From the NCBI GenBank assembly GCA_016218365.1, contig JACREF010000011.1:135094-199093 (forward strand): 64,000 bases of DNA, given 5' to 3'. The DNA comes from Gammaproteobacteria bacterium (lineage in GTDB: Bacteria > Pseudomonadota > Gammaproteobacteria > SZUA-140). The notes beneath the pieces were generated by a model. It had not been told where the DNA came from and did no database searches. It was given only the letters and a program-made list of their open reading frames with translations. The stretch's first letter is position 1; each line of letters starts with the position of its first letter. A program made the translations under genes and the position numbers. Positions 9,085 through 17,617 of the stretch are shown here, piece after piece.

Positions 9085-9510
9085 ATGGCCCCGAGAAGAT
9101 GTCTGTTGTGTTTGGTGCTGTGGCTGTCAATCCCGGTGGTCCTGCCGGTCTGGGCGCAGGATCATGCCCAAGAGCCGCCGTGGCGGGCGGTCGTCGACGC
9201 GGATGGCAGGCAGCGGGTGCAGATGGTGGGCGGCAGTTACTTCTTCAAACCCAGCCACATCATCGTCAAGGCGAATCTGCCGGTAGTATTATCGGTCAGG
9301 CTGGAACCGGGGATCATCCCGCATACGCTGGTCATCAAGGCGCCCGAGGCCGGGGTGGTCATCGACGAGTTGTTGAGCACGGAGGCGAAGACCTTCGTTT
9401 TTACCTTCAGCGCCACCGGCACGTATCCGTTTTATTGCCGCAACAAATTGCTGTTCTTCAAAAGCCATCGGGCCAAAGGGATGGAAGGCGTGTTCGAGGT
9501 GGTTGAATAA
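9085..9510 (+). CDS. Secreted cupredoxin-domain protein
   Basis: The 141-residue protein has an AGGAGG site upstream of ATG 9085 and a signal peptide at residues 1-24 (ending VWAQ). The mature domain is plastocyanin-like, with a type-1 copper ligand set visible as His80 (GIIPHTLVI), Cys118 (YPFYC), His128 and Met133 in the C-terminal loop. It probably transfers electrons or binds copper in the periplasm. It is followed 4 bases later by a LolA-like gene, suggesting co-transcription. Its start lies just after a miniature inverted-repeat element, so its promoter may sit partly inside that element. Confidence 0.85.
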   Translation: MAPRRCLLCLVLWLSIPVVLPVWAQDHAQEPPWRAVVDADGRQRVQMVGGSYFFKPSHIIVKANLPVVLSVRLEPGIIPHTLVIKAPEAGVVIDELLSTEAKTFVFTFSATGTYPFYCRNKLLFFKSHRAKGMEGVFEVVE

Positions 9511-9513
9511 CGG

Positions 9514-10137
9514 ATGCTCGGAGGATCGTTACTGGCGCTGCTTATCCTTGCCGATACCATCGATCCGCTGCAGACGGCGATCGACCATTACCAGGGTGTC
9601 GCGGCCTATCAGGTCGTCGTGACATCAACGCGCGGTGATCGCAGCGAGACGCTGCGCTATTACTTTCGCAAGCCCGGTCAGGTGCGCATCGAATTCGTGC
9701 AACCCTTCCGCGGTGCGGTGTTGATCTATGATCCAGCGACGCAGCGCGCCCGGTTATGGCCGTTCGGCTACCGGACGTTCCCGGCGCTGACCTTGCGGCC
9801 CGGGAGCCCGCTGATCCGCAGTGCCACCGGGCAGCGGATCGACCGCTCGGATGTCGGGGCACTGTATGACAACATGCAGCGGTTGCAGCAACACGGCAGC
9901 ACCGCGGTCTCCCGCAGCGAGGTCATCGCCGGCAAGGACACGCTGCAGCTCAGCGTCGACGGTGAGCAAGGTTTTTCGGTCGGGGCGGTGCACCGTTATC
10001 AGCTGTGGCTGGATCCGCAGAGCGGTTTTCCGGTGAAGGTGATCAGCCATGATGTGGCGGGGCGCTTGATCGAGGTGGTCGAGCTGAATGAGCTGCAGAT
10101 CAACCCCGTCTTCCCCGATGGATTTTTCAACCCCTAG
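9514..10137 (+). CDS. LolA-like/DUF1571-type outer-membrane lipoprotein-sorting-related protein
   Basis: The 207-residue protein begins with a short hydrophobic N-terminus that acts as a signal peptide or anchor. A LolA-fold pattern follows: YQVVVTSTRGDRSETLRYYFRKPGQVRIEF, then VLIYDPATQRARLWP and later LWLDPQSGFPVKVISHD. Proteins of this fold bind lipids or lipoproteins in the periplasm. It is not the canonical LolA, which lacks this extended middle region, and resembles DUF1571 members more. It lies 4 bases after the cupredoxin gene and is followed closely by an SRPBCC gene. Confidence 0.7.
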   Translation: MLGGSLLALLILADTIDPLQTAIDHYQGVAAYQVVVTSTRGDRSETLRYYFRKPGQVRIEFVQPFRGAVLIYDPATQRARLWPFGYRTFPALTLRPGSPLIRSATGQRIDRSDVGALYDNMQRLQQHGSTAVSRSEVIAGKDTLQLSVDGEQGFSVGAVHRYQLWLDPQSGFPVKVISHDVAGRLIEVVELNELQINPVFPDGFFNP

Positions 10138-10150
10138 TGTAGTGTGCGCC

Positions 10151-10606
10151 ATGGCAGAATTCTGTTTCGTCACGTTATGGCGCATCGAGGCGCCGCTGGC
10201 CCAGGTGTGCGAGGCCATTTCGCAGTGCGCGCGCTGGCCGGAATGGTGGCCGGGCGTCGAGAAGGTCGAGGAGATCGAGCCCGGTGCCGCCGATGGCATC
10301 GGCAGCCTGCGGCGCTTCACGTGGAAGGGCCGGCTGCTGTACCGGCTGACCTTCGATATCCGCATCACCCGGGTGGTGCCGCTGCAGCTGCTCGAGGGCC
10401 GGGCGAGTGGCGAGGTCGAGGGCATCGGCTGCTGGTACTTTTCCTGCGAAGGCGCGGTGACCATCGTGCGCTATGAATGGCAGGTGCGCACCACCCGCGG
10501 GTGGATGAATGTGCTGGCGCCGCTGGCGCGACCGCTGTTCAAATGGAACCACGACCAGGTGATGCGGCAAGGGGCGGCAGGGCTGACGCGGCTGTTGCAG
10601 CGATGA
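10151..10606 (+). CDS. SRPBCC (START/polyketide-cyclase-like) family protein
   Basis: The 151-residue protein starts at ATG 10151, 14 bases after the preceding stop. The pattern FRHVT/FCFVTLWRIEAPLAQVCEAISQCARWPEWWPGVEKVEEIEPG is typical of SRPBCC hydrophobic-ligand-binding proteins, with an N-terminal beta strand, a WPEWWPGV motif and a long C-terminal helix (LFKWNHDQVMRQGAAGL). Members bind lipids, polyketides or other hydrophobic molecules. Its stop overlaps the next gene's start (ATGA), so translation is probably coupled. Confidence 0.85.
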   Translation: MAEFCFVTLWRIEAPLAQVCEAISQCARWPEWWPGVEKVEEIEPGAADGIGSLRRFTWKGRLLYRLTFDIRITRVVPLQLLEGRASGEVEGIGCWYFSCEGAVTIVRYEWQVRTTRGWMNVLAPLARPLFKWNHDQVMRQGAAGLTRLLQR

Positions 10607-11061
10607 ACTGGACGGCGGCCGTATGGTCCGGGGTCATCGCCGGCATTGTTGCGACCGCCGTGCAACTGGCGCTGTGGTCGGCCGGCCCCGATGTGCTGCC
10701 GGAGATCCTGTACCGGGACGCCCGGCTGACCGCGGCGATCGTGCTCGGGCGCAGCGTGCTGCCGCCACCGGCCACGCTGGCATGGGGGGTGATGGCGGTT
10801 GCGACGCTGATTCATTTTGCATTGAGCATTATCTATAGCATGATACTGGCGGGGTTCATCGCCCGCTTGGCCGTGTTGCCCGCATTGCTGGTCGGGACCG
10901 GCTATGGCGTGGCGCTGTATGTCATCAACCTGTACGGTTTCACGGTGATCTTTCCATGGTTTGCGGCGAGCCGTGACGGCATCACGCTGCTCAGCCATGC
11001 GGTGCTGGGTGTGATCATGGCCGGGGCATATAAACTGTGGACCCGGCAGCGGCTTGATTGA
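10603..11061 (+). CDS. Small multi-pass membrane protein, function unknown
   Basis: The 152-residue protein starts at ATG 10603 within an ATGA overlap with the SRPBCC gene. Four hydrophobic stretches are visible at about residues 5-25, 60-85, 90-112 and 128-146. Features include a loop with LPEILYRDARLTAAIVLG and an aromatic stretch YVINLYGFTVIFPWFAASRD. No known family motif was recognised. Tight coupling to an SRPBCC gene suggests the two act together, perhaps on a lipid. Confidence 0.65.
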   Translation: MNWTAAVWSGVIAGIVATAVQLALWSAGPDVLPEILYRDARLTAAIVLGRSVLPPPATLAWGVMAVATLIHFALSIIYSMILAGFIARLAVLPALLVGTGYGVALYVINLYGFTVIFPWFAASRDGITLLSHAVLGVIMAGAYKLWTRQRLD

Positions 11062-11131
11062 CGACGATGCAGGATAACGATATGAAATCCCTTGCCACTG
11101 CCTGCCAAACCACGGCTGCCCCCTGAGATAG

Positions 11132-12292
11132 ATGCGCGACCCGACCGCCAAATACCGCTTTGCCTGGCGACCCGGCAATCACTTCGAGCTGCTGGTCGAC
11201 GGCCGGCAGTTCTTTCCAGCCATGCTCGCCGCCATCGAGCAGGCACAGTCGCAGGTCTGGCTGGAGATGTATCTGGTCGAGTCCGGTGTTGTCGCCGATC
11301 ATTTTATCGTAGCGTTGTGTCATGCGGCGCGGCGCGGCCTCGATGTCCGGGTGCTGGTCGATGATTATGGCGCAAGCGGCTTGCAGCAGGTCGATCGGCA
11401 GCGGCTGCAACAGGCCGGTGTGCAGCTGGCGCTGTACAACCCGCTGCACTGGCGCAAATGGCTGCGCAACCTGCTGCGCGATCACCGCAAGCTGCTGATC
11501 GTCGATGGCCGCATCGGCTATGTTGGCGGCGCCGGCCTCAGCGATGACTTTGACCACCCGCGCCGGCCACAGCGCAGCTGGCGCGAACACATGCTGAGCA
11601 TCGAAGGCGCAGTGCTGGCCGACTGGCAGGCGCTGTTCATGCAGGTGTGGCGCGAGCAGCACCGCAGCCCGATCGAGGCGCTGGGCGCCGCTATCGATGC
11701 CACCGCTGTCACCGGTGGCGTCAACGGCCGCGTCGCGCCGGCGGTCGCGTTGCGGGTGCAGGACATCCGCCGTTCATTGTACTACCGGCTGCAAGGCGCC
11801 GAGCGCCGCATCTGGCTGATGACCGCCTATTTCGTGCCATCCCGCCGCACGCTGCGCGCATTGCGGCAGGCGGCACAGCGCGGTGTCGATGTCCGGTTGC
11901 TGCTGCCCGGCCCGGTCAGCGACCACCCGGCGATCGCCCATGCCGGCCGGCGCTTCTACAGCCCGCTGCTGCGCGCCGGCGTGCGGGTGTTTGAATACCA
12001 GCCACGGTTTATGCATGCCAAGGCAGTGATCTGCGATGGCTGGGTGTCGATCGGCTCCAGCAACTTCGACCGCTGGAACCTGCACTGGAACCTCGAGGCC
12101 AATCAGGAGATCGATGATCAGCCGTTCGCCGACCGGCTGTGTGCGGTCATCGTGAGTGATCTGCATGACTGCATCGAGATCCGCTATCCAGACTGGCATC
12201 AGCGCGGGCTGCGCGCGCGGCTGCGCGAACACCTGTGGGGCCGCATCGACCGTCTGCTGGAAGGGCTGGGCCGGCTGCGACGGGACCGCTAA
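11132..12292 (+). CDS. clsB: Cardiolipin synthase B-like phospholipase D family protein
   Basis: The 386-residue protein has two HKD catalytic motifs: HRKLLIVDGRIGYVGG at about residues 117-132 and MHAKAVICDGWVSIGSSNFD near 291-310. The start PGNHFELLVDGRQFFPAMLAAIEQA is typical of ClsB. ClsB makes cardiolipin from phosphatidyl-containing substrates at the inner membrane using a covalent phosphatidyl-histidine intermediate. No N-terminal membrane helices are present, which fits ClsB rather than ClsA. It is the last gene before the glycan locus. Confidence 0.9.
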   Translation: MRDPTAKYRFAWRPGNHFELLVDGRQFFPAMLAAIEQAQSQVWLEMYLVESGVVADHFIVALCHAARRGLDVRVLVDDYGASGLQQVDRQRLQQAGVQLALYNPLHWRKWLRNLLRDHRKLLIVDGRIGYVGGAGLSDDFDHPRRPQRSWREHMLSIEGAVLADWQALFMQVWREQHRSPIEALGAAIDATAVTGGVNGRVAPAVALRVQDIRRSLYYRLQGAERRIWLMTAYFVPSRRTLRALRQAAQRGVDVRLLLPGPVSDHPAIAHAGRRFYSPLLRAGVRVFEYQPRFMHAKAVICDGWVSIGSSNFDRWNLHWNLEANQEIDDQPFADRLCAVIVSDLHDCIEIRYPDWHQRGLRARLREHLWGRIDRLLEGLGRLRRDR

Positions 12293-12299
12293 AGGGCAG

Positions 12300-12411
12300 G
12301 CCCTTCGAAGGGTTCCGTTCGTGGTGAGTAGCGGCGGCCGCCGCGTATCGAACCATAACGGCCCTTCGATACGCGGCTGACGCCGCAACTCAGGGCAGGC
12401 TCTTCGATACG
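12300..12411. repeat. Palindromic intergenic repeat (CTGAGTAG/CGAAGGG class)
   Basis: The segment contains CCCTTCGAAGGG, GTGGTGAGTAGCGGCGG, CGCGTATCGAACC and CCCTTCGATACGCGGCTGAC, the same modules seen at 930-1060 and 58937-59282. It begins 8 bases after the clsB-like stop, where a folded transcript end would be useful. With the following 180 bp it accounts for the 305-bp gap before the glycan-locus regulator. Confidence 0.75.
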
Positions 12412-12492
12412 CTTTTCCTCTGGAGGTCTCCCCGTTGGCGGGGCTTGAGTGGCAGTCTCGTGCTGACTTCAAAGCCGGCCCGCCGGGTTGAC

Positions 12493-12498
12493 TATAAT
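12493..12498 (+). promoter_or_regulatory. Candidate -10 hexamer upstream of the glycan-locus regulator
   Basis: A perfect TATAAT lies about 100 bases before the MarR-type gene. No good -35 hexamer is found at 16-18 bp spacing, so activator dependence or chance are both possible. Confidence 0.35.
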
Positions 12499-12597
12499 TT
12501 ACACAGAGACCGCTCAAAGACCCGGGCAGGGTAAACCCAGCGCCATTGACTCACCCTCATGATTCGTGTCTAATCTCCCTCGTTCAGCCGTTGAACA

Positions 12598-12993
12598 ATG
12601 GAGAGACTCGGCTTGCATCTTAATGATGAAACCCATTACAAGCTGCTGAAGTTACTGGAACAAAATCCCGAACTCAGTCAGCGTGAGTTGGCCAAGGAAC
12701 TGGGCATCAGTCTTGGCAAGGCCAACTATTGCCTGCAGGCCGTCATCGAGCGGGGCTGGGTCAAGGCCAAAAACTTTACCCACAGTTCCAACAAGCGTGC
12801 CTATGCCTACATCCTGACCCCCACGGGCATCGAACACAAGGCCAAGGTCACGCTGCGCTTTCTAAAGCACAAGGTTGCCGAATACGATGCCCTGCAGAAA
12901 TATATCGAGCAGCTGCGGCAAGAGGTTGACGACATGGAAACGGGTCTGCAGCCAACGCCACTGATCAATGTCGATCAGACTGAGCAACGTTAG
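12598..12993 (+). CDS. MarR-family EPS-associated transcriptional regulator
   Basis: The 131-residue protein carries a winged helix-turn-helix (LLKLLEQNPELSQRELAKELGIS at about 17-39, then KANYCLQAVIERGWVKAKNF). A C-terminal helix (AEYDALQKYIEQLRQEVDDM) suggests dimerisation by coiled coil. The sequence matches the small MarR-like proteins that occur at the head of exopolysaccharide loci in gammaproteobacteria. It is immediately followed by rfaH and the glycan cluster, so it probably controls that locus; its DNA site and effector are unknown. Confidence 0.9.
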   Translation: MERLGLHLNDETHYKLLKLLEQNPELSQRELAKELGISLGKANYCLQAVIERGWVKAKNFTHSSNKRAYAYILTPTGIEHKAKVTLRFLKHKVAEYDALQKYIEQLRQEVDDMETGLQPTPLINVDQTEQR

Positions 12994-13013
12994 TATCGAT
13001 AGTTACGAAAAAT

Positions 13014-13559
13014 ATGGATACTCACGTGCTTGAATCAATACAGCAGCCATTGACGCATCACCATCAGAAAGATCATTCCGGGGCATGGTATGCGATTCAG
13101 ACCAAACCCAGGCAGGAACGCCGTGCGCTGGAGCATCTCCAGAATCAGGGCTATGAGTGTCTGCTATTGCAGTGCCAGCGCGAGAGGGTGCGACAGGGTG
13201 CGCGAGCGCTCCTCGATGAGCCGTTGTTTCCGCGTTACCTGTTTATTCGCCTAAACTCGGTAGACAGCAACTGGGGGCCGATTCGCAGCACCCGAGGCGT
13301 CATCGGACTGGTCTGTTTTGGCGGGATCCCGGCTGTGTTGCCAGATGGTGTGGTCGAGGGGCTGGCGCAGCGCATGATCGTCAAGGAACATCTGTTTTGC
13401 GCCGGCGATCGGGTGCGGATCAGCGATGGACCGTTTGCCGGGCTGGAAGGGATCTTTGCCCAGGAGGATGGTATGGCCAGGGTGGTGATTCTGCTGGAGT
13501 TCATGCAACAACAGCAGCGACTGAGCATGCCGGTGGCAAATATCAGGCGGCTGGGGTGA
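13014..13559 (+). CDS. rfaH: RfaH-type transcription antiterminator (NusG paralogue)
   Basis: The 181-residue protein has the NusG N-terminal domain at about residues 22-115 (WYAIQTKPRQERRALEHL, DEPLFPRYLFIRL, IRSTRGVIGLVCFGG) and a KOW domain at about 125-180 (AGDRVRISDGPFAGLEGIF). The EPLFPRYLF and TRGV elements are those of RfaH rather than NusG. RfaH joins RNA polymerase at ops sites and lets it read through long, poorly expressed operons. An exact ops motif lies 95 bases downstream, before the glycan genes, so this copy probably acts in cis on the adjoining locus. It lies 20 bases after the MarR-type gene. Confidence 0.92.
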   Translation: MDTHVLESIQQPLTHHHQKDHSGAWYAIQTKPRQERRALEHLQNQGYECLLLQCQRERVRQGARALLDEPLFPRYLFIRLNSVDSNWGPIRSTRGVIGLVCFGGIPAVLPDGVVEGLAQRMIVKEHLFCAGDRVRISDGPFAGLEGIFAQEDGMARVVILLEFMQQQQRLSMPVANIRRLG

Positions 13560-13653
13560 GCTAGGCTTACCGATTGGCTGACTGCATCAATGTTTGTGGG
13601 TGCAAGTTAAACACATGTACTTACGTTTTTTGGAAATCAACGACTAATCCAAG

Positions 13654-13665
13654 GGCGGTAGCGTG
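13654..13665 (+). promoter_or_regulatory. ops element for RfaH recruitment
   Basis: The sequence GGCGGTAGCGTG is identical to the 12-base ops core known from E. coli rfa and capsule leaders. It lies on the + strand in the 354-bp leader between rfaH and the first glycan gene, exactly where RfaH loading is expected. The rest of this leader is occupied by a miniature inverted-repeat element (13731-13852). Confidence 0.85.
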
Positions 13666-13730
13666 TTCACAATCTGTTCAAAGCTATGGCGGCCACGGAC
13701 TAGCTTTGACAGATTTATAGTATTAGATGG

Positions 13731-13852
13731 GAATGGCACTTACTTAAGCGTTTTTGATAGGAGGTAGCCTGGGTTGAACGGAGTGAAACCCGGGTTTCGC
13801 TGTCGCTCAACCCAGGCTACTCGCCGGCTACCTCCTTAAGTAAGTGCCATTC
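13731..13852. mobile_element. Miniature inverted-repeat element family 1, copy b
   Basis: The 122-bp element has perfect 18-bp ends, GAATGGCACTTACTTAAG and its complement CTTAAGTAAGTGCCATTC. It is flanked by identical 11-bp direct repeats GTATTAGATGG (13720-13730 and 13853-13863). Its core is the GTAGCCTGGGTTGA palindrome in inverted orientation relative to copies a and c. It sits in the transcribed leader between the ops site and the first glycan gene, so the RNA there would form a strong hairpin. No coding capacity. Confidence 0.92.
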
Positions 13853-13913
13853 GTATTAGATGGTTTTAACCCAAGCACTCTTGTATCTTCGCGTAACGTA
13901 GCAAGCAACGATT

Positions 13914-15731
13914 TTGATAAACTCTAGCACATCCTCTGACGGCCTCTATACCTTGCTGGCTCAGCTTTTTCGGCACATCAATCGTCGCCGTCGTTATCAA
14001 TTCATGCTTTTGCTCGGTTTGACACTGGCCAGTTCTTTTGCGGAGGTTGTCAGTCTTGGTGCCGTGGTGCCCTTCATCGGCATTCTTACTCAGCCGGAAA
14101 AAGTGTTTAACGCCCCGTTAATGTTGGGAATTGTTCAAGGACTGGATGTCACATCGGCAGCGGATTTGGTGTTGCCCATTATCGTAGCGTTTTCCGCGGC
14201 TGCGCTTGTTGCTGGTGGATTACGCCTATTGTTACTGTGGGCCAGTATCCGGCTTGCAAATGCCACTGGTACTGATTTTAGTGTTGAAGTCTATCGCCGA
14301 ACTCTATTTCAACCCTATCACGTACATGTAGCCCGCAGCAGCAGCGAAATCATCAGTGGAACGACACAAAAGGTGGGAACTGCCACAAGCGTGTTGACCT
14401 CTTTAGTAACCGTAGTCACGTCAGCAATCTTGTTTGCAGCAATTTTAGCGACATTAATTTTGATTAACCCCATCATAGCAATAATAGCTGTGATCAGTTT
14501 TGGAGTCGGCTATGGTTTAATTGCATGGAAGACACGTCGCCGGTTAAAAAACAATAGCCAGTGTATTGCGCAACAACAAACCCAGGTAGTTAAGTCTCTA
14601 CAGGAGGGGCTAGGGGCTATCCGAGATGTTCTACTAGATGGTACCCAGGAAATTTACTGCGACGCATATAAAAAAGCCGTTCAGCAGTTACAGAGGGCGA
14701 CTGGAGAAAATCAATACATTACCCTAGCTCCTCGATATGTCATGGAGGCCTTGGGTATGATATTAATTGCCACTTTCGCCTACGCCCTGAGCCACCAACC
14801 GGGTGGTATTGGAGCCGCGCTCCCGGTATTAGGGGCACTGGCCTTGGGGGCGCAACGGCTGATTCCTCTTTTGCAGCAACTCTATAGTAACTGGACATTT
14901 GTAGTCGGTAGCCAAGCTACACTGAGCGACGTGCTTAACTTGCTTGAACAACCTCTGCCAGACGATGCCTACACATCATTACCCACACCGCTTATGTTTC
15001 AGAACACAATTTGTTTCGAAAATTTGCGCTTCCAATATGGTAGCGACGGTCCTTGGGTATTGGATGGTATCAACCTGACCATATCTAAAGGAGCACGAAT
15101 CGGCTTCGTCGGCAGCACTGGTAGCGGTAAAAGCACAGCGCTGGATCTGCTGATGTCCCTGCTTGAACCGACTCAGGGAAGAATTCTTGTAGATGGACAG
15201 CCAATCAGTGGCAAACATAGACGAGCATGGCAGCGCACCATTGCCCACGTACCGCAAAGCATCTATCTTGCCGATGCCACTATCGCCGAGAACATTGCCT
15301 TTGGTGTGCCGTCAGATCAGATTGATCTTGATCTTGTCCGGCGTGTCGCCAAGCAGGCACAGATTGCCGAATTCATAGAAAGCCGCCTTGAGGGTTATGG
15401 TGCTTTCGTGGGCGAACGTGGTATCCGTCTCAGCGGTGGTCAGCGTCAGCGTATTGGCATCGCTAGGGCGCTCTATAAGCAGGCAACAGTGATCATATTT
15501 GACGAAGCCACGAGTGCGCTGGACAGCTCCACTGAAAAGGCGGTTATGAGCGCCATAGAAAATCTCGACCGTACGCTCACTATTCTAATCATTGCGCATC
15601 GAATAACCACTCTTCAGAATTGCGATATGATTGTACAGTTGGAGCATGGGCAAGTGGTGTCGCAAGACTCGTATGATCATTTTATGAAGATCAACCCTGG
15701 CTTCCAGGGCTTGAGGAAGGTCGAGGCGTGA
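13914..15731 (+). CDS. ABC exporter (PglK/MsbA-like), probable glycan flippase
   Basis: The 605-residue half-transporter has an N-terminal six-helix membrane domain (about 25-330) and a C-terminal ATPase. Walker A is GSTGSGKST at about 400, the signature LSGGQRQRIGIARAL at about 506, Walker B VIIFDEATSALD near 525 and the switch His in IIAHR near 562. The start of the membrane domain (LLLGLTLASSFAEVVSLGAVVPFI) resembles PglK, which flips lipid-linked oligosaccharides. No Wzx-type flippase is found in the window. The likely start is TTG 13914; a Met near residue 31 is an alternative. It is the first gene after the ops leader. Confidence 0.85.
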   Translation: MINSSTSSDGLYTLLAQLFRHINRRRRYQFMLLLGLTLASSFAEVVSLGAVVPFIGILTQPEKVFNAPLMLGIVQGLDVTSAADLVLPIIVAFSAAALVAGGLRLLLLWASIRLANATGTDFSVEVYRRTLFQPYHVHVARSSSEIISGTTQKVGTATSVLTSLVTVVTSAILFAAILATLILINPIIAIIAVISFGVGYGLIAWKTRRRLKNNSQCIAQQQTQVVKSLQEGLGAIRDVLLDGTQEIYCDAYKKAVQQLQRATGENQYITLAPRYVMEALGMILIATFAYALSHQPGGIGAALPVLGALALGAQRLIPLLQQLYSNWTFVVGSQATLSDVLNLLEQPLPDDAYTSLPTPLMFQNTICFENLRFQYGSDGPWVLDGINLTISKGARIGFVGSTGSGKSTALDLLMSLLEPTQGRILVDGQPISGKHRRAWQRTIAHVPQSIYLADATIAENIAFGVPSDQIDLDLVRRVAKQAQIAEFIESRLEGYGAFVGERGIRLSGGQRQRIGIARALYKQATVIIFDEATSALDSSTEKAVMSAIENLDRTLTILIIAHRITTLQNCDMIVQLEHGQVVSQDSYDHFMKINPGFQGLRKVEA

Positions 15732-15869
15732 TGATTCAGCTACTATCGCTGCTGGGTTGCGCTAACGACTTAATTTGCCTTGGTTGCAATTTTTGAAGAT
15801 GCATGAAGAAGGTGGTTTATCCATACTGATTGATGGATCATTTTTTATCGAAATAGACAGCGTAAGAAT

Positions 15870-16571
15870 ATGGCACTGAATACAAGTCTAGTGATTGGCC
15901 TCATTCCAGCACGTGGTGGCTCAAAGGGCGTGCCGAGAAAGAATATGAGAGTGATAGCGGGGAAACCGCTTGTTGATTTTAGTATTCTGGCTGCACAGCA
16001 ATCAAGCTACATCGATAGCGTGTATGTGTCATCGGATGATCAAGAGATTCTGCAGCACGCACATACCATGGGTGCAACAAGTGTTGTGAGACCGGATGAG
16101 TTTGCTTCAGATACGTCTTCTGCTGTTGAAGTGGTTAACCATTTTATTGGCATGCTGCCGAACGCCTTGCTTCAGGAAGATCCGTATATTGTTTACTTGC
16201 AGCCCACTTCGCCGTTTCGCACCGCCCGCCATATCGATGATGCACTGGAGCAGATGCTGGCCGCAAATGCACAATCGCTCGTGAGTGTGACGAAAACGGA
16301 GAAATCCCCATTCAAAATGTTTACCCTGGATGCAGAGGGATGTCTTCAGTCATTATTTGATGAAAAACTGTCAAATGCCCGGCGTCAGGACTTGCCTGCC
16401 GTGTTTGCCCCGAATGGGGCGATCTATGTATTTCAAGTGTCAGAATTCAAAGCGAGAAGAGGCTTTCCATCAAATGGGAGCCTCCCTTTTATAATGAACC
16501 AAGAAGATGGTATGGATATTGATACTGAAGATGATGTCCGTCATGCAGAAATGATTTTTGGAGTTAAGTAA
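15870..16571 (+). CDS. CMP-nonulosonate cytidylyltransferase (NeuA/LegF/PseF type)
   Basis: The 233-residue protein begins with LIPARGGSKGVPRKN (residues 11-25), the CTP-binding signature of CMP-sialate synthase-type enzymes, followed by KPLVDFSI, VSSDDQEIL and YLQPTSPFR. It activates a nine-carbon 2-keto sugar acid as its CMP derivative for transfer. The stop overlaps the start of the NeuB-type gene (TAATG). Length fits LegF/PseF enzymes rather than the larger NeuA with an esterase domain. Which nonulosonic acid is used cannot be read from this gene alone. Confidence 0.9.
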   Translation: MALNTSLVIGLIPARGGSKGVPRKNMRVIAGKPLVDFSILAAQQSSYIDSVYVSSDDQEILQHAHTMGATSVVRPDEFASDTSSAVEVVNHFIGMLPNALLQEDPYIVYLQPTSPFRTARHIDDALEQMLAANAQSLVSVTKTEKSPFKMFTLDAEGCLQSLFDEKLSNARRQDLPAVFAPNGAIYVFQVSEFKARRGFPSNGSLPFIMNQEDGMDIDTEDDVRHAEMIFGVK

Positions 16572-17611
16572 TGGCTGAATTCAAAATTTCAGATCGATTG
16601 ATTGGCGACAATCATCCCCCAGTGGTTATCGCAGAAATCGGTATCAACCATGAAGGATCGCTTGAGACAGCGATCCGGATGGTTGATGCTGCTATCGATG
16701 CCGGTGCTGAGATCATCAAGCATCAAACACACATTGTTGAAGACGAGATGTCTGATGAAGCAAAAGGTGTGATTCCTGGAAATGCCGATGTTTCAATCTA
16801 CGAGATCATGGCTCGCTGTGCTCTATCCGAGGCAGATGAGCGATCACTGATGAAGCATGTTCAACGACGTGGTGCGATTTTTATCAGCACACCATTCTCT
16901 CGTGCTGCGGTAGACAGACTGGTGGAATTTGATATTCCCGCCTTCAAGGTGGGATCCGGGGAGTGCAATAACTATCCGTTGATAAAACATATCGCGCGAT
17001 TTTGGAAGCCTGTCATCATCAGCACGGGCATGAATTCGATTGAATCAGTCAGGCCTTCGGTCGAAATTTTGCGCAAGGCAAAAATTCCGTATGCGCTGAT
17101 GCACTGTACAAATGTATATCCAACTCCGCCGGAACTGGTGCGGCTGGGAGCCATGTCCCAGCTCAAGGAAGCATTTCCGGATGCGGTAATCGGTTTATCA
17201 GATCACACTGCTTCAAATTATCCATGTCTGGGTTCGGTGGCACTTGGCGCATCCATACTGGAGCGCCACTTTACAGATCGGATGGATAGACCTGGCCCAG
17301 ACATTGTCTGTTCAATGGATCCCGCGGCATTAAAGGAATTGATCAAAGGTTCAAAAATCATCTTCGCTGCACGGGGCGGAGAAAAAGGCCCCGTTGAGGC
17401 CGAGGCGCCGACAATCGCCTTTGCGTTTGCGTCGGTTGTGGCCATTCGCGACATTGCACCCGGACAGAAGCTGAGCGAAGAAAACATCTGGGTCAAACGT
17501 CCGGGTGGTGGCGATTTTACGGTGCTGGACTACGAGGCGCTGCTCGGAAAAGTTGCAAGGAACCCCATTCATCGAGGCTTTCAGATAAAGAAATCAGATG
17601 TCCTTGGGTAA
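16571..17611 (+). CDS. Nonulosonic acid synthase (NeuB/LegI family)
   Basis: The 346-residue enzyme has an N-terminal TIM barrel (VVIAEIGINHEGSLETAIRM, AGAEIIKHQTHIVEDEM, FKVGSGECNNYPL, ISTGMNS, HCTNVYPTP, IGLSDHT) and a C-terminal antifreeze-like SAF domain from about 285 (IRDIAPGQKLSEENIWVKRPG). NeuB-family enzymes condense phosphoenolpyruvate with a 2-acetamido-mannose-type sugar to make sialic, legionaminic or related acids. EIGINHEG and HQTHIVEDEM fit the LegI branch better than NeuB proper. It overlaps its upstream cytidylyltransferase partner by one base. Confidence 0.92.
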   Translation: MAEFKISDRLIGDNHPPVVIAEIGINHEGSLETAIRMVDAAIDAGAEIIKHQTHIVEDEMSDEAKGVIPGNADVSIYEIMARCALSEADERSLMKHVQRRGAIFISTPFSRAAVDRLVEFDIPAFKVGSGECNNYPLIKHIARFWKPVIISTGMNSIESVRPSVEILRKAKIPYALMHCTNVYPTPPELVRLGAMSQLKEAFPDAVIGLSDHTASNYPCLGSVALGASILERHFTDRMDRPGPDIVCSMDPAALKELIKGSKIIFAARGGEKGPVEAEAPTIAFAFASVVAIRDIAPGQKLSEENIWVKRPGGGDFTVLDYEALLGKVARNPIHRGFQIKKSDVLG

Positions 17612-17617
17612 AAATCA

